A DNA stretch of 64,000 bases from Triplophysa rosa (Eukaryota; Chordata; Actinopteri; Cypriniformes; Nemacheilidae): NCBI RefSeq assembly GCF_024868665.1, contig NC_079890.1:4068005-4132004 (forward strand). The letters are read 5' to 3'. Position numbers and translations under genes: made by a program. The notes below the pieces were generated by a model. It ran no database searches. It had not been told where the DNA came from and saw only the letters and a program-made list of their open reading frames with translations. Positions 22,750 through 33,772 of this stretch are shown piece by piece; position 1 is the stretch's first letter, and every line of letters starts with the position of its first letter.

Positions 22750-23705
22750 CCTTAGTAAAGCATAATCTTTGCTAACACTGTGCTGTAATGATTTAATGGG
22801 CATCATTTTTATTTCTATTCTTTATAAACACCCGAACAATACCATATGTTCAGCAAATAACCATGGAATATACTAAGTAATAGGGCAAATGTACCCTATG
22901 CATTTTACAAACAGTTGCAATTTCTATTTCTTTCATTACCATGGACCAGATGAATTTTTGTGTTTGTGGGTTAGTAAAGACTGCTTATGGCCTTATATGA
23001 GTTTTGATTTTGGATGTAGACACAAAGCCAAAGACCATCACAATGTGCCAGTGTTATATCACAGTTTAACAGACAATGGAAAAGTGTTTTAAAGATATCA
23101 CCTGCAATAATCATATCAAAGAAAACACAAAGAACACAAAATAAAATATTTTGAAGTTGGTAACCGAACAGCGTTAAACCAAAACCAATGCATGTGAATG
23201 GGTGCCGGTTAACAACATTCTACAAAATATCTTCTCATGCAGGTTTGAAATGACGAAAGGGTGAGAAAATAATATTTCACTAATCACTTTAAGTGTCACA
23301 ATATTTTTTGCACCACAACTGCGATGTGTGGTTCAGTTCAAAACGGAATTTCTTTAGTGGGAGAAATTTGCAAATATAGTTTATGTAAAGCAATAAACCA
23401 TGCAGTAATGTCCTGTCTATCGAACACAAAGTAAAGTGACCTACAACTGTGGTCTCAGTATTTGAATAGTGGTTGGGTCAAAAAAGTTTGTCTGAGTAGA
23501 TTTCAGGACCAACTTAAAAATGGTTAGGTAAACTGCTAATAATATAGTAGAAATTGCCCAATGTAGTATATTGTAATGTAAAATAGAAGCTAGTGAAAAT
23601 GGCTGGTTTCTGCGTTCTTAATAAAAAATGAATCCTTAAAACTTAATACAGCATTTTCTATTACAAATTACATTGACTATAAACTGAGGCAAAATATTGA
23701 GAGAA
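22750..23705. other. Gene-free stretch with a decayed MITE piece
   Basis: No gene. Bases 23185-23295 (AATGGGTGCCGG, then ATGACGAAAGGGTGAG) resemble the right half of the Angel-like family but lack a partner end. Confidence 0.45.
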
Positions 23706-23714
23706 AATGTAAAT

Positions 23715-23923
23715 TCAACTCTCAACTCAGCTTTATTTATATAGCGCTTTTTACAATTTTCATTGTTACAAAGCAGCTGTACATGAGACATATTGACTAT
23801 AAGCAAAACAATTACCTGTAAAAACAATAAAAAGGTGAAAACACAGAAGACAGACATACCCACATACAAAACACTCCACACACACAATATGCACACGTAC
23901 TAACACACATAGACATAGACACA

Positions 23924-23979
<56 letters not shown>

Positions 23980-24330
23980 CGCGCAGACACACGGATGCGC
24001 ACACAGACAAGTACGCACAGACACGCACGCACGCACAGTGAGAGCACACATTTAAGATAAAGGAGAGAGAAGCACATGTCAAATATAACAGACTATAAAT
24101 TAAGTAAAACTTTAAAATTCTGAAGCAGCCCCCCCCCCGGCCAGGCAAATAGTGCAAAAAACAGTATGCAAACTGTGGCGAGGAACCCAAAACTCTAATC
24201 GAGAAAAAAACCTCAGGAGAACCCAGGCCCAACCAGGGGATTCCAGTTCCCCTCTGGCAAAAGCTGCTGCCTCTGCACAAGCTCCAGAGAGCTTGAACAA
24301 CAAGGTTAAATAAAATAAATAAACTTACTA
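23715..24330 (-). mobile_element. 5'-truncated retroelement tail with (CA)n
   Basis: Starts with CTTTATTTATATAGCGC and runs through AAAGCAGCTGTACATG, a (CA)n tract (23923-24033), then GCCAGGCAAATAGTG and AACCAGGGGATTCCAG. This string of motifs is typical of a dispersed fish repeat that I take to be a reverse-oriented 3' end of a non-LTR element. No coding is left. Family name not assigned. Confidence 0.5.
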
Positions 24331-25544
24331 ATAAGGTAAATTATAGTTTTAAGATTATCATTAATAATCTAATAGCATTTGAGATTTTGTGGTGAAGATG
24401 TGTCAAGTGACCGCGTCCTTCTTTATCCAGCTCTATCATCTCAGCTCTTGTCAGGTCGCCGCTTCCCATTCTCTGCTCTACCATCAGGTCTCGCCATGAA
24501 CTAATTATAGCATACATTTGATTTGGCATGAACCCCTTTAACTTTGTACAAAACCTGATGATTCATTTTATCCAAACAGAGTATTAAAATGCACCTAGCG
24601 TGTTTGAGATGACCTTGTACACAGAGAATTACTGTGGTAAATGTCGTGAGGTTGCTTATATTTTATGAGTGACCTCGAAAGAGTGCTAAATTTGACTGTA
24701 AATGTTTCCCTTTACGTCACACTTTTATGCTGTTGTTGTATAATCCTAAAACCTCCAGTATATGTTCTCTTTAGTTTATTTAAAAAAGTAAATAATTAAC
24801 AGGAGTAAAATGCCCGGGCGGGGAGGTGTGGAGTCAGGACGGGGAAATATGAGTCTTGGATTTGAGAGGTGAGGAGAGAGGCAGAGCTCTGCATCCTGAC
24901 CTGGGCTGAAACAGAAACAAGCACATACGATGGCCCAATTAAAATAGAACAACACATTAATAATTTTGCATCTCATTGATTCTCTGGTGTCTTTAGATTT
25001 AGAATTATCGACATGCGGGTAAATTATCGGAATTTTCATCTCTGGGTGTAGCTGCTATTCCTTTTCTTACTACTAAAATAAATGTCTTATTTAAACCCTT
25101 GGCTCAGAGTATAATATACATACAGTATACTCCAGGTTTTTGAATGATAAACTGCATTTTTTTGCAGTTATGAATTAGTTGTTTACATTTCGTGGATTTC
25201 ATATAAATTGGTTGTCACTACCTGAAGATTAAGGGTGTTACTAAGGATGTAGTAAATCTGATTTTCGCTCCTGTAAATAACCAAAATTTGTGTGTTCAGG
25301 TCAGGATGAGATTAATGACAGGGTTTATCTGCAGTGTGAACATGATCTTAGATTAGCACACTCAAAAGCTTGCGAAAGCACTGCGTGTCTGGATTTGTAA
25401 CATGCTGAGACGCTCTTCTCAATCATTTGATGATCATTTGATGAATTACTGCTGTCATCATTTACAAACTGTTTACCATCTGCATCTAAGATAGTTTTTA
25501 AAGAATGTGTGACATTGAAACTTTAAGTAATTTGACACGAGTGT
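24331..25544. other. Gene-free stretch
   Basis: No gene. A short GC-rich patch at 24808-24900 (GGGCGGGGAGG) stands out from AT-rich flanks. Confidence 0.45.
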
Positions 25545-26636
25545 CGAAGAGAGCTTACAAGCTTTGAAAGGAAGTCTAGGCTGACCCCTCCAGGTGGCAG
25601 CTGTCTGCGGGCAAAGGTGCACCGCGACTACACGCTCCACCTGGGGGGTGTCGACATAGCCTTTGGCCGCCCCACCATCCAGGGAAGTAACAGCACCTAA
25701 GCTTGCTAGCCGGGAACGCACCAGGACTTAGTGAGCTCCTCATGAACTTCCGGGAAGAATGGCACCGGGGCGGCGCATGGCTTTTGACCACGCTCCGCCC
25801 AGAGAAACCACGCATCCAGCCGCGAGCGTTTAGGGGAGGGCAGGGTAACGCACTGCAAACCGATGCTCACGGCTGCCCGGGCAAGCATTGCTGACATTTC
25901 AGCGTCGACCTCATTTTGAGCTCAACTGCCCGGGGACGGGAGCTCATCGGGGACAAGCCAAGTGAGCGTGCTGGGGTATGGGTGGTCCGCGAAGCCAAAG
26001 CTGACGGAGTGACATCCATAGGAACCCCCAAATCACCACCGCTGCTCACCAAAGCGGTCGACCTCGCCGAAGCGGCAGTCGAACTCGCCTGGGAAGCAGA
26101 CGTGGTGGCGGCAGCACTCACAAAGAACGTAGCCAGCCGTGACCGCAACACCTTGATCGCCATGTTCTCACACACAGAACATGCCGAATCGACAAATCCT
26201 GCCTCAGCATGCTTGACCCCCAAGCATGTGACGCAGGTGTCATGCCTGTCTGACTCAGGGATGAGTCTGTCACACCCAAGGACACAGCTGCGAGACATGC
26301 TCGCAACTGTTACAAATTTGCTCTTTTAGGTCTGTAGCTCGCTGCCGAGACGCCCAGGAGAAGTCCGCTGCTCTGTGTCGTAAATCCAGCAGTGAAGAGT
26401 CTCGAAGAGATAATCACTTGGCAATCATATGCCACGCAGGTTTCGAAGAACAAAGGATGAGTGAATGACCGCCACTATTTCCCTTTTATACCCGTATGTA
26501 CGGGGCGGGGACTGGCGTGCGCGTGCCATTCGCCAACCCCATTGGCGTTTTAAAATTCCTCTCGGAGATGATAGGTTCTCAAGATCAAACCCTAGTCTGT
26601 CTCTCAACACAACGTCGAGAGACCGACTGAAGGGAA
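25545..26636 (-). mobile_element. DIRS fragment: 5' terminal repeat and part of Gag
   Basis: On the minus strand it starts with a terminal region (26636-26425) reading GTCGGTCTCTCGACG, then ATCATCTCCGAGAGG and a GC-rich stretch with TATAAAAGGG. It continues into Gag and stops within Gag near 25545; the RT, recombinase and 3' end are absent. The same terminal region is at 32170-32386 and, more diverged, at both ends of 56538-59335. Its right edge abuts copy B of the duplicated block within a base or two. Confidence 0.82.
25575..26298 (-). pseudogene. DIRS Gag remnant
   Basis: From ATG 26298 the frame shows the N-terminal cluster C-x3-C-x12-C-x2-C-x14-C-x2-C with CLGVKH, then a Ser/Ala/Thr-rich linker, and stops near 25867. 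The next conserved Gag block, FFPEVHEELTKSW, lies in another frame at 25730-25780, and a third (VAVHLCPQTAATW) in another again near 25600. At least two frame disruptions make it non-coding. Confidence 0.7.
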
Positions 26637-26638
26637 AC

Positions 26639-27851
26639 TTCAATTGACCCTAGCATCTCTTCAATAAGTAGCAGTGTTGCTGTTTCTTCAAGTGAACAGC
26701 CGTTGTCGTCGACATCATCAAGTAATGATAGCAGCAGCAGAAGTAAAGGCGGGAGGCAGAAGCAGATCTCTCGAACATATCAAGAAAACTGGAAAAAAAC
26801 ATTTCCCTGGATAGCATGCAATAGAGATGGGAATCGCAGGGTACCTCCTGATACGATTCGATATGCGATACAGGGCTCACGATACCGATAATATCACAAT
26901 GCGCCGATTCTGCGATAATCGATATATCGCTTGGCAATTCTATAAAAATACATCACGACATCTGTAAATGTAGGGAAAAAATGATCTATTAGATGAGCAT
27001 TTTTTGTGTGTTGCGACTCTCTGACTTTAGGTTTGTTTATCCTTGCGCTTGTCTTTGGACTGTGAGTCTCTGGTGACTCCACATGCGTCTCCCAAAACGG
27101 GGGTTTGCGGCGCGTCACGTCAAAGCGCTCCCGCTATGAGGATCATCGCGCATTTCAACGCAAGTTTCGCCTCGGCTCGCCTAAAGTTGAGCTTTATAAA
27201 AACTATTAAAGCTTTACAAAACAATCTGACTTCTGAAATATGTGAGAATGAGCTTTTTTAATATGCACGCGCAGATACCTGCACCCCTGCACGAACACTG
27301 CGGGTGAGAGAGAAAGCGCCGGACTGGAGCGAATCACGAAACTACAGACTGAAAGAAGGTCAAAAGAGTATTCCCAACTTGCAGAGCGCCGAGTTAACCA
27401 CGTCTACTTATTTACATTCACTACGAAATCCAAAGTGCGCCCAAACTTTTGATTTAAAAGATGCTGGCGCATCTCTAATTTGTTGTTGGTCTGCCATTAT
27501 GCTCGTATTTCTTCCCCGCTGTGATTACAATTTCTGTTCATCTGACCATCCGTAATCTGGGAGCGTCACCACAAGAAATATGTGGGTACTGCCGTTCTGG
27601 TAAGCACAGTGTAGGTATGAATTTAGATCTTTTGTATTTGAAAAAAAAAAATCGATACTTTGTGCCAGAGTACCGATAACGTCTCGTGGGCTGAAATGTC
27701 GCGATAAATCGCCATATCGATTTTTTCCCCCATCCCTAGCATGCAATGCTACCAAAAACAAGGTATTTTGTGAACTCTGCTGTAAAGCAAAAGACATGCC
27801 TTCCCCACTCCCATCTACCACACACGAGCAAGAATCGATATGCAGCGTTTG
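26639..27851 (+). pseudogene. hAT-transposase-like exon, copy B (5' lost, MITE-split)
   Basis: The first nine codons seen in copy A are replaced by the DIRS fragment. The frame is then open through the Ser-rich segment, a basic stretch (SRSKGGRQKQ), NWKKTFPWIACN, is interrupted by the MITE 26822-27738, and resumes as KNKVFCELCCKAKD and SICSVCKRWLF before a TAG at 27849. This copy keeps the 25 bases missing from copy A and so gives the truer reading. Two CxxC pairs suggest a zinc-binding TTF/BED-like domain. No DDE catalytic region is visible downstream. Confidence 0.5.
26822..27738. mobile_element. hAT-type MITE in copy B
   Basis: Ends TAGAGATGGGAATCG and CCCCCATCCCTA, with the 8-bp duplication GCATGCAA at 26814-26821 and 27739-27746. 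Copy A has the empty site (GCATACAATGCT, one base different). Subterminal CGATATATCG-like motifs at both ends. Length 917 bp and no transposase frame. Confidence 0.9.
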
Positions 27852-28564
27852 TAAAAGATGGCTTTTCTAGCTGGTAGAAAGCACTGGAAAAATCAAGTTT
27901 AAGCATATTAAAATGTTATAATTTGCTCAAGGAGAGCTGAATTAAAAATGCCTATTGTATGTTACAACATTGCGCAATGTGCATAATATATTTCTTAAAG
28001 AAGCTGTAGAAATATTTTGTTATTTTCTTGTGATTCTTGTTCTATTTTGGAACTATTTCAAAGTTATGTTTATTCTTAAATGTATTCTTGAAGCAATGTT
28101 ATGGCTTAAAAAGGAATAGGCCCTCAGTGTAATATTTTTATTAGGCCTCTGTTAAAGATGTTAGTGAATGTTTTCGGAATGTTTTCATAACTCTGTTTCT
28201 GTCACTGAAATTCTGGAGCAAAACTAATTATTAGTTGGATTGTAAACAATGGTTGTTGTTAATGTTATCATGCAAATGGTACACTGAATAAAATAAAAAT
28301 ATTGGGGACGTGGTGATGTGCCGACTCCGAGCACCCACTGGCGAAAAAAGAAATCGGCGCCTATGATCTGAAGAACCTTTTTTTCACCACAAAGAACCTT
28401 TTGTAAAACAGAAAGGTTCTTTGGATGTTAAAGGTTCTTTATGGAACCATTTCGACAAAAACGGTTCTTCTATCGATGGCATTGTGAAGCACCTTTATTT
28501 TGAAGAGTGTACAGTTCATACAACATTTACAGTACATCATTATTTCTATAGAAATAACATGGAA

Positions 28565-28595
<31 letters not shown>

Positions 28596-29192
28596 CAGTA
28601 TCTCCATCATGACTCAGCAAAATGTGAATTGAGAGAATAAACTGCATTGCCATTACGTAACATAATATTTTCTACCCATGACCTATAAATTCTGTCTAAC
28701 TTCCTTGTGAACTTAATCCACAAACATATAATATGACAGCAGCGCGAAGCAGGTTTAGGCTTCTCCCCCTAGTCTTGACCTTTGTCCCTGCACACTCTTG
28801 TATACAGTACACAATACACCCCCTCCCCTTACCGTCACTTCCTGTAAATGCTATCACCTGAGTGTTCAGAAACCATTGTGACACATTATGAGTTCATAAC
28901 TAGAAGTATTATTCCTATAATGTAGGGCAGATATGCTTATAAAACAACAATAAACATAGCCTGGTGTACTTTCAGTGTGCTGCACATTTCTTTGAATCTA
29001 ATGTTTGGAAAAGGAGACACTGTCCTTCTCAAGATGCCATCATCATGAAACAAATATACAAGCTGATTAAACATTTTCACATTTTTTATTGCTACTGTAA
29101 AACTGTTTGCTGCCCTCTGTCTTAGCTCATTATTAACTTGTCATACTTTAATCTGATTCATTCTAACTTGCACAAATGTCACGAAAATTATA

Positions 29193-29299
29193 ACACACAC
29201 GCACGCGCACGCACGCACGCACGCGCACACACACACACACACACGCACGCACGCACGCACACACACACACACACGCACGCACGCACACACACACGCACG
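29193..29299. repeat. (CA)n/(CACG)n microsatellite, copy B left half
   Basis: Left part of the CA tract homologous to 18984-19152. The right part continues at 29573-29632 beyond an inserted palindromic element. Confidence 0.9.
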
Positions 29300-29572
29300 G
29301 CTTTGGTTGACTATCCCCGTGGGGACAGTCCATAGGCGTAATGTTTTTTATACTGTACAAACTGTATATTCTATCCCCTATCCCTATCCCTAAACCTAAA
29401 GATCATAGAACACTTTTTGCATTTTTAGATTTGTAAAAAATATTGTTCTGTACAATTTATTAGCTTTTTTGCCCCTGGGGACCTCAGTTTTGGTCCCCAC
29501 GGTGACACGAGTCCCCATGTGTTGGTGTGTATTCAGGTTTAGGTCCCCACCGGGATATACAAACATGAACGC
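29300..29572. mobile_element. MITE-like repeat inside the CA tract
   Basis: Contains CCCGTGGGGACAGTCC at the left and GGTCCCCACCGGGATA at the right, which pair imperfectly, plus GGTCCCCACGGTG inside. The sequence CCATAGGCGTAATG and TACTGTACAAACTG identifies a repeat very common in teleosts. It splits the CA tract. No clean target duplication can be read in the simple repeat. Confidence 0.65.
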
Positions 29573-29706
29573 TCACACACACACTCACACACACACACAC
29601 ACACACACGCACGCACACACGCACACACAAGCACACAAAGCATCTGATTACAGAACAAGCGGCTGGCCACGTGGGTGTTTTCCGCCTTGTGTAACACACA
29701 AGGACG

Positions 29707-30219
29707 GATGGATAAGTATGCGTGTTTGGCGTGCTGTCCTGGGGCGAGGGCTCCGAGCTTGGTAATCCTCCTTGAATTCGGAGCACCTGCCCCTTGACCG
29801 GGGAGAGGGCCCCGGGCTTGGTGTGTGCCCGGACCCGGATCATACCCCCCGGTGCTGAGGTAAAAAACGTGCTTATGGTGTGGAGTCGGGGTGGAGGAGG
29901 GATGTTGCAAAACGTCCGAGAGAATGGAGGTGTGGTGGCTTGACTACTTTTAGACTGTTAGGATGATTGCTGTGATTGTTTATCGAAAGCCAGCCGAGTT
30001 AATTATCTGCACGTGCTCCTCCCGAACCTTGTTAATAAAACATCATTTCACGAGTTCTCTTTGCAACTAATAAACTGGAATGGATAAGTATGCGTGTTTG
30101 GCGTGCTGTCCCGGGGTGAGGACTCCGAGCTCGGTAATCCTCAGTAGTCGGAGCACCTGCCCCTTGACCGGGGAGAGGGCCCCGGGCTTGGTGTGTGTCC
30201 GGACCCGGATCATACCCCC
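29707..30219. repeat. Pair of ~140-bp direct repeats, 373 bp apart
   Basis: 29707-29849 and 30080-30219 both run from ATGGATAAGTATGCGTG to CCGGACCCGGATCATACC with about 90% identity. The spacer has TTAATAAAACATC near 30034 and AATAAACTGG just before the second copy. This could be a pair of short LTRs, part of a larger tandem, or split direct repeats of another YR element; the sequence does not decide. Confidence 0.6.
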
Positions 30220-31290
30220 AACAATGCAATAGATGCAGGACAGCAGCTGGAGCAATGTATCCCCCAAAGAGGCTGGCTTGAGTTGGCGAGATGCTGGCCC
30301 TGCTTGGGGTAGGGCCTTCATTGCAGGTTCTTATGGGAGCGAGAGTGTCTGTTGCAACAAGGAAAGAAGATAAGGCTCTGGTGGAGTGGGCACTACTGCA
30401 GTAGTGTGGAGTATAGATAGGGCTCCTGGGGAGCAGCACTACAGCGGCAGTGCGGTGTGGAGGTTAGGGCTCATGGGTGAGCGAAGGAAGTAGAAGCTGC
30501 AGCGGCCTCGGAGAAGAGGACTGGGCCCCTGTGCTGCAGCGATACTGGCTTCTGTAGAAGTTAAATTTGTTTCGGCAGAGTACAGGAGGAAGCACGGGCC
30601 CCTGTGAGGGTGATCGCTGCAGCGATACTGGCTTCTGAGGGAGAAAGGGAGTCTGCTGCGGCAGAGTAAGGAAAGAAGCACAGGCCCCTACGGGGCGGTT
30701 TTTGCTGGAGCACATGAGACTGTAGAATTGGTTACTGGCTTCGTGTTGGGTGGTGTCATCTGCAGCCGTAAAAAGAGCTGGGCCCCTGCGGGGCGGCTGA
30801 GGCTGTGGTGATGGAGATGCAAGCTGCTGCTGGAGCATGGTTGCTGTGGTGACGGAGAGAGGTCACAAGCCTTTGCTGGAGCAGATGAGACTGTGTTGAT
30901 GGAGATGAGGGTTCCTGCTGGGGCATAAGTCCTGTTGAATTGGTTCTTACTGAGCGGTGGAGTGTAGAAGTGAGGGAAGTGGTGGGGGAGGAGAGGATGT
31001 CTGCTGCGGCAGAGCATGGGATTGGGGAAGTGTCTGCTGCGGCAGAGCATGGGCTTGGGAAAGTGTCTGCTGCGGCAGAGCGTGGGCTTGGGGAACTGTC
31101 TGCTGCGGCAGAGCGTGAGCGTAGGGAAGTGTCTGCTGTAGCAGAGCATGGGCTGGAAGCACGGGCCCCTGCGGGGGCGTTCGCTACGGCAATACTGGCT
31201 TCTGGAGGAGAGGAATCTGCTGCAGTGGAGAGACAGAGGGGGGAGCAGGCTCCTGTGGGGGCAGCTGTGAAATATGGGTGCAGGCTGGCA
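30220..31290. repeat. GC-rich mosaic repeat block
   Basis: Phrases such as GGGCCCCTGYGGGG, GCTGCAGCGATACTGGCTTCTG and GTCTGCTGCGGCAGAG recur many times in different orders. Long frames exist on both strands (30756-31307 minus, 30940-31455 plus) because stop codons are rare in this composition. They give Ala/Ser/Glu-rich repeats without a recognisable domain, so I do not call a gene. Confidence 0.6.
30999..31163. repeat. 33-bp minisatellite, five units
   Basis: Units begin GTCTGCTGCGGCAGAGC at 30999, 31032, 31065, 31098 and 31131, spaced exactly 33 bases. The period is a multiple of three, so a + strand frame reads an 11-residue repeat (SAAAEHGLGKV type). Confidence 0.9.
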
Positions 31291-31299
31291 CTAGATGAT

Positions 31300-32386
31300 T
31301 CGGGCAATCAGGGTCCGATGGGCCTCTTTGATGCTACATACACTTTCAGCGTGGAAGGGGAGAGGTTGCTCTCGAGTCTCTCCTGTAGGAAGGCCAACGC
31401 TGACCCGATCGGGCAACTCCGTGGGTTCTCCCCTCGGGAAGAACTCCAGGATTAGCAGAGATGCCAATTATAAGCGTATAAATGCCTAGTGGCGGAGGCT
31501 CTAGCCTGCAGGACGGTTTCTCTGACCGCTGGCGGCAAGCCACTCAAGGTCTCCTCCTCCCGTCCAGGGGACAGACGTGGAGATTCCAGAGGCCTGGCTT
31601 GGGGTGCCACACCGTGCCATTCCCCTGCGACAGAAGGTCCTTCGTCAGGGGAATCGGCCAGGGGGAACTGTCTTCAGAGCCACCAGGTCTGAGAACCAAG
31701 TTTGGTTGGGCCAGTAATGCGCAACTAACAGTACTTGGTGTCCCTCTTCCCTGACCTTGCACAGGACCTGGGAATCCCCAATCACCCCCACCGCTCGCCG
31801 AAGCGGTCGACCTCGCCGAAGTGGCAGTCGAACTCGCTCGGGAAGCAGACGGGGTTGTGGCTACATTCCGGAGAACATAGTCGACCGTGACCGCAACACC
31901 TTAATTGACGAGCCCTGCCATTGCATGCTGGAACCCCAACATGCAATACAGGTGTCGTGCCCGTCGGACTCTGGGATGAGTCTGTCATACCCAAGAACAC
32001 AGCTGCGAGACATGCCCGAAGACAGTGCAGACTGTGAGAGGAAATTTGCTCTTTTAGAAATATCTGCGGCTCGCTGCCGAGACGCCCAGGGGAAGTCCGC
32101 TACCGAGAGGGAGAAATCCGCTGCTTCGTGTTGTCTGGAAAGGGAATTCTCAGTGAGAAGAATCGCTTGACATGTACCGTCATGCAGGTTCCGAAAAACA
32201 AAGGATGAGTGAATGGCCGACGCCACCTCCCTTGTATACCCGTATGCACGGGGCGGGGACTGGCATGCGTGTGCCATCCGCCAAAGCCCATTGCCGTTTT
32301 AAATTCCTCTAGGAGATGATAGGTTCTCAAGATCAAACCCCAGTCTGTCTCTCAACACAACGTCGAGAGACCGACTGAAGGGGAAC
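31300..32386 (-). mobile_element. DIRS internal-deletion derivative
   Basis: The 5' terminal region at 32386-32170 is nearly identical to 26636-26425. Then comes a Gag start (MSRSCVLGYDRLIPE; one cluster Cys is changed to Tyr). Near 31790 it passes directly into post-RNase H sequence (WPNQTWF-like) and the start of the recombinase ([12 protein letters not shown], complement of 31330-31355), where it ends at the GC-rich block. The RT and the recombinase catalytic part are missing. Several frame breaks. Confidence 0.78.
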
Positions 32387-33404
32387 AATATTTATAAAAC
32401 AATAATTATTCAGATTTAGAATTCAAATAAGTAATCAAAACTGAATTAATTTGCCCTTTTACCAACACAATCTTATAGCAATTTGCAACTATTTTACCTT
32501 TTAAAAAAGTCCTTCAAACTTGCTTCTTTTCCACCAGTCGTATGTTTTTGCACAATTCACATCACACATATTCATACAATATGAATATATTGCTGAACGA
32601 CATGAAATAGTTCCGTTCTCCCGTTAGATCAGGTTGTTTTATTCCATTTTGCTCCAGTTATAGCAACATTATCACACACAATTCTAAACATTCTGTGCTT
32701 TCTAAAGTCCCAGACACATTGACTCTTGGAGAGTTTCCTGCGTTGGCAGAGCAATTGAATCTCAGAAAAATATTGCTGGCTTTTCAGTGTATGCAAATTC
32801 TGTAGATCCCATAACGGCCTTCAATTCGCTCTCTGACCTTTAGCTCCAACAAATTTATACACCTTCCACTTCCGTGCCACGCGCCGTAATTGGCCCCTAA
32901 AATTAGAGATAAGTGTGTATGTGCGCGCTGCCCCATTTCCAGCAGAAAAAAATTCTCCGGTGGAGATAGAAAGGCAGACAGTGATTCATAAATAGGAAAT
33001 TACTCCCTGCATATTTCATACAAGGTTCCTGTGCTGGTCATTTTTCCTGCATGACGTTCTGCCTGATGCCTGATGAAATATTTACTGTAACTAGAGACAA
33101 TTACGAGAGAAAGAGAGAGAGACCGAGAAAGACTCTGCTCTCTTTCTGGGTCACAAACAGGAACGAGTGCCCCTACTTTAGTAAACAATCCATATTGTGA
33201 AGTTAAAAAAATGCTTTCACAGCCGGTGAGTTTTTCCTCCAGGACATTTAAGACAAGGCAGTTTCATAAGAGCGTTACAGTATACTTAACTATAAACACG
33301 TCATACTGGTAACACTGACCAAAATATTTATTTTTTTACATTTCAAATAAAAATAAATAAAAAGAATAGTATATTCTCCTTTTCAAATATATACAGTATA
33401 TACA

Positions 33405-33440
<36 letters not shown>

Positions 33441-33635
33441 TACTATTATTTATTACAAATAATTTGTTCTTTACTAAAAATAACATGGAGTACTTTATGG
33501 TGCTACTCTTATTGTATGAACAAGAACATGTTTATTCTCTCAGGAAACAACAACTTCTTTGTTCTCTAGATGGCATAAAAATTTGGAAGGACATGAGGGT
33601 GAGCATCCAAACAGAATAGTGATGTATAAAACATG
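32387..33635. other. Gene-free stretch
   Basis: AT-rich, no gene. Contains a GAGAGA patch near 33103-33125 and a (TA)n run at 33406-33435. Confidence 0.5.
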
Positions 33636-33770
33636 GTTCATGTAGCTCAAGTGATAGAGCATGGTGCTGGCAACACTGAGGTTCTGGGTTCAATTCCCAT
33701 TGAACACTCAAACTGGTCAAATGTACCTTCAATGCACTTTACATTGTTTTGTATAAAAGCATCAAAAGCA
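33636..33770 (+). mobile_element. tRNA-derived SINE
   Basis: A-box-like TAGCTCAAGTGAT and B-box-like GGTTCAATTCC stand at tRNA spacing in 33636-33707, followed by a tail with GCACTTTACATTG and GTATAAAAGCATC, a degraded form of the fish SINE tail (CTTTGGATAAAAGCGTC). The 5' and 3' acceptor arms pair (GTTCATG and the complementary end), but the tail marks it as a SINE rather than a working tRNA gene. Confidence 0.65.
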
Positions 33771-33772
33771 AA

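Larger units (their letters stand above)
26639..29699 (+). repeat. Duplicated block, copy B
   Basis: Counterpart of copy A (9543-19210). It lacks the DIRS, the hAT MITE and the TTAA MITE of copy A and carries its own hAT MITE (26822-27738) and a palindromic MITE (29300-29572). The left edge is a DIRS terminal repeat; the right edge falls within GTGTAACACACA, after which copy A has CACTTCACC and copy B AGGACGG. Confidence 0.9.

Noticed and set aside
30999..31163. CRISPR-like array
   Set aside because: Units are contiguous 33-bp repeats without spacers, in a vertebrate genome.
33636..33707. tRNA gene
   Set aside because: A and B boxes are present but degenerate, the anticodon stem is weak, and a SINE tail follows. 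Treated as a SINE head.
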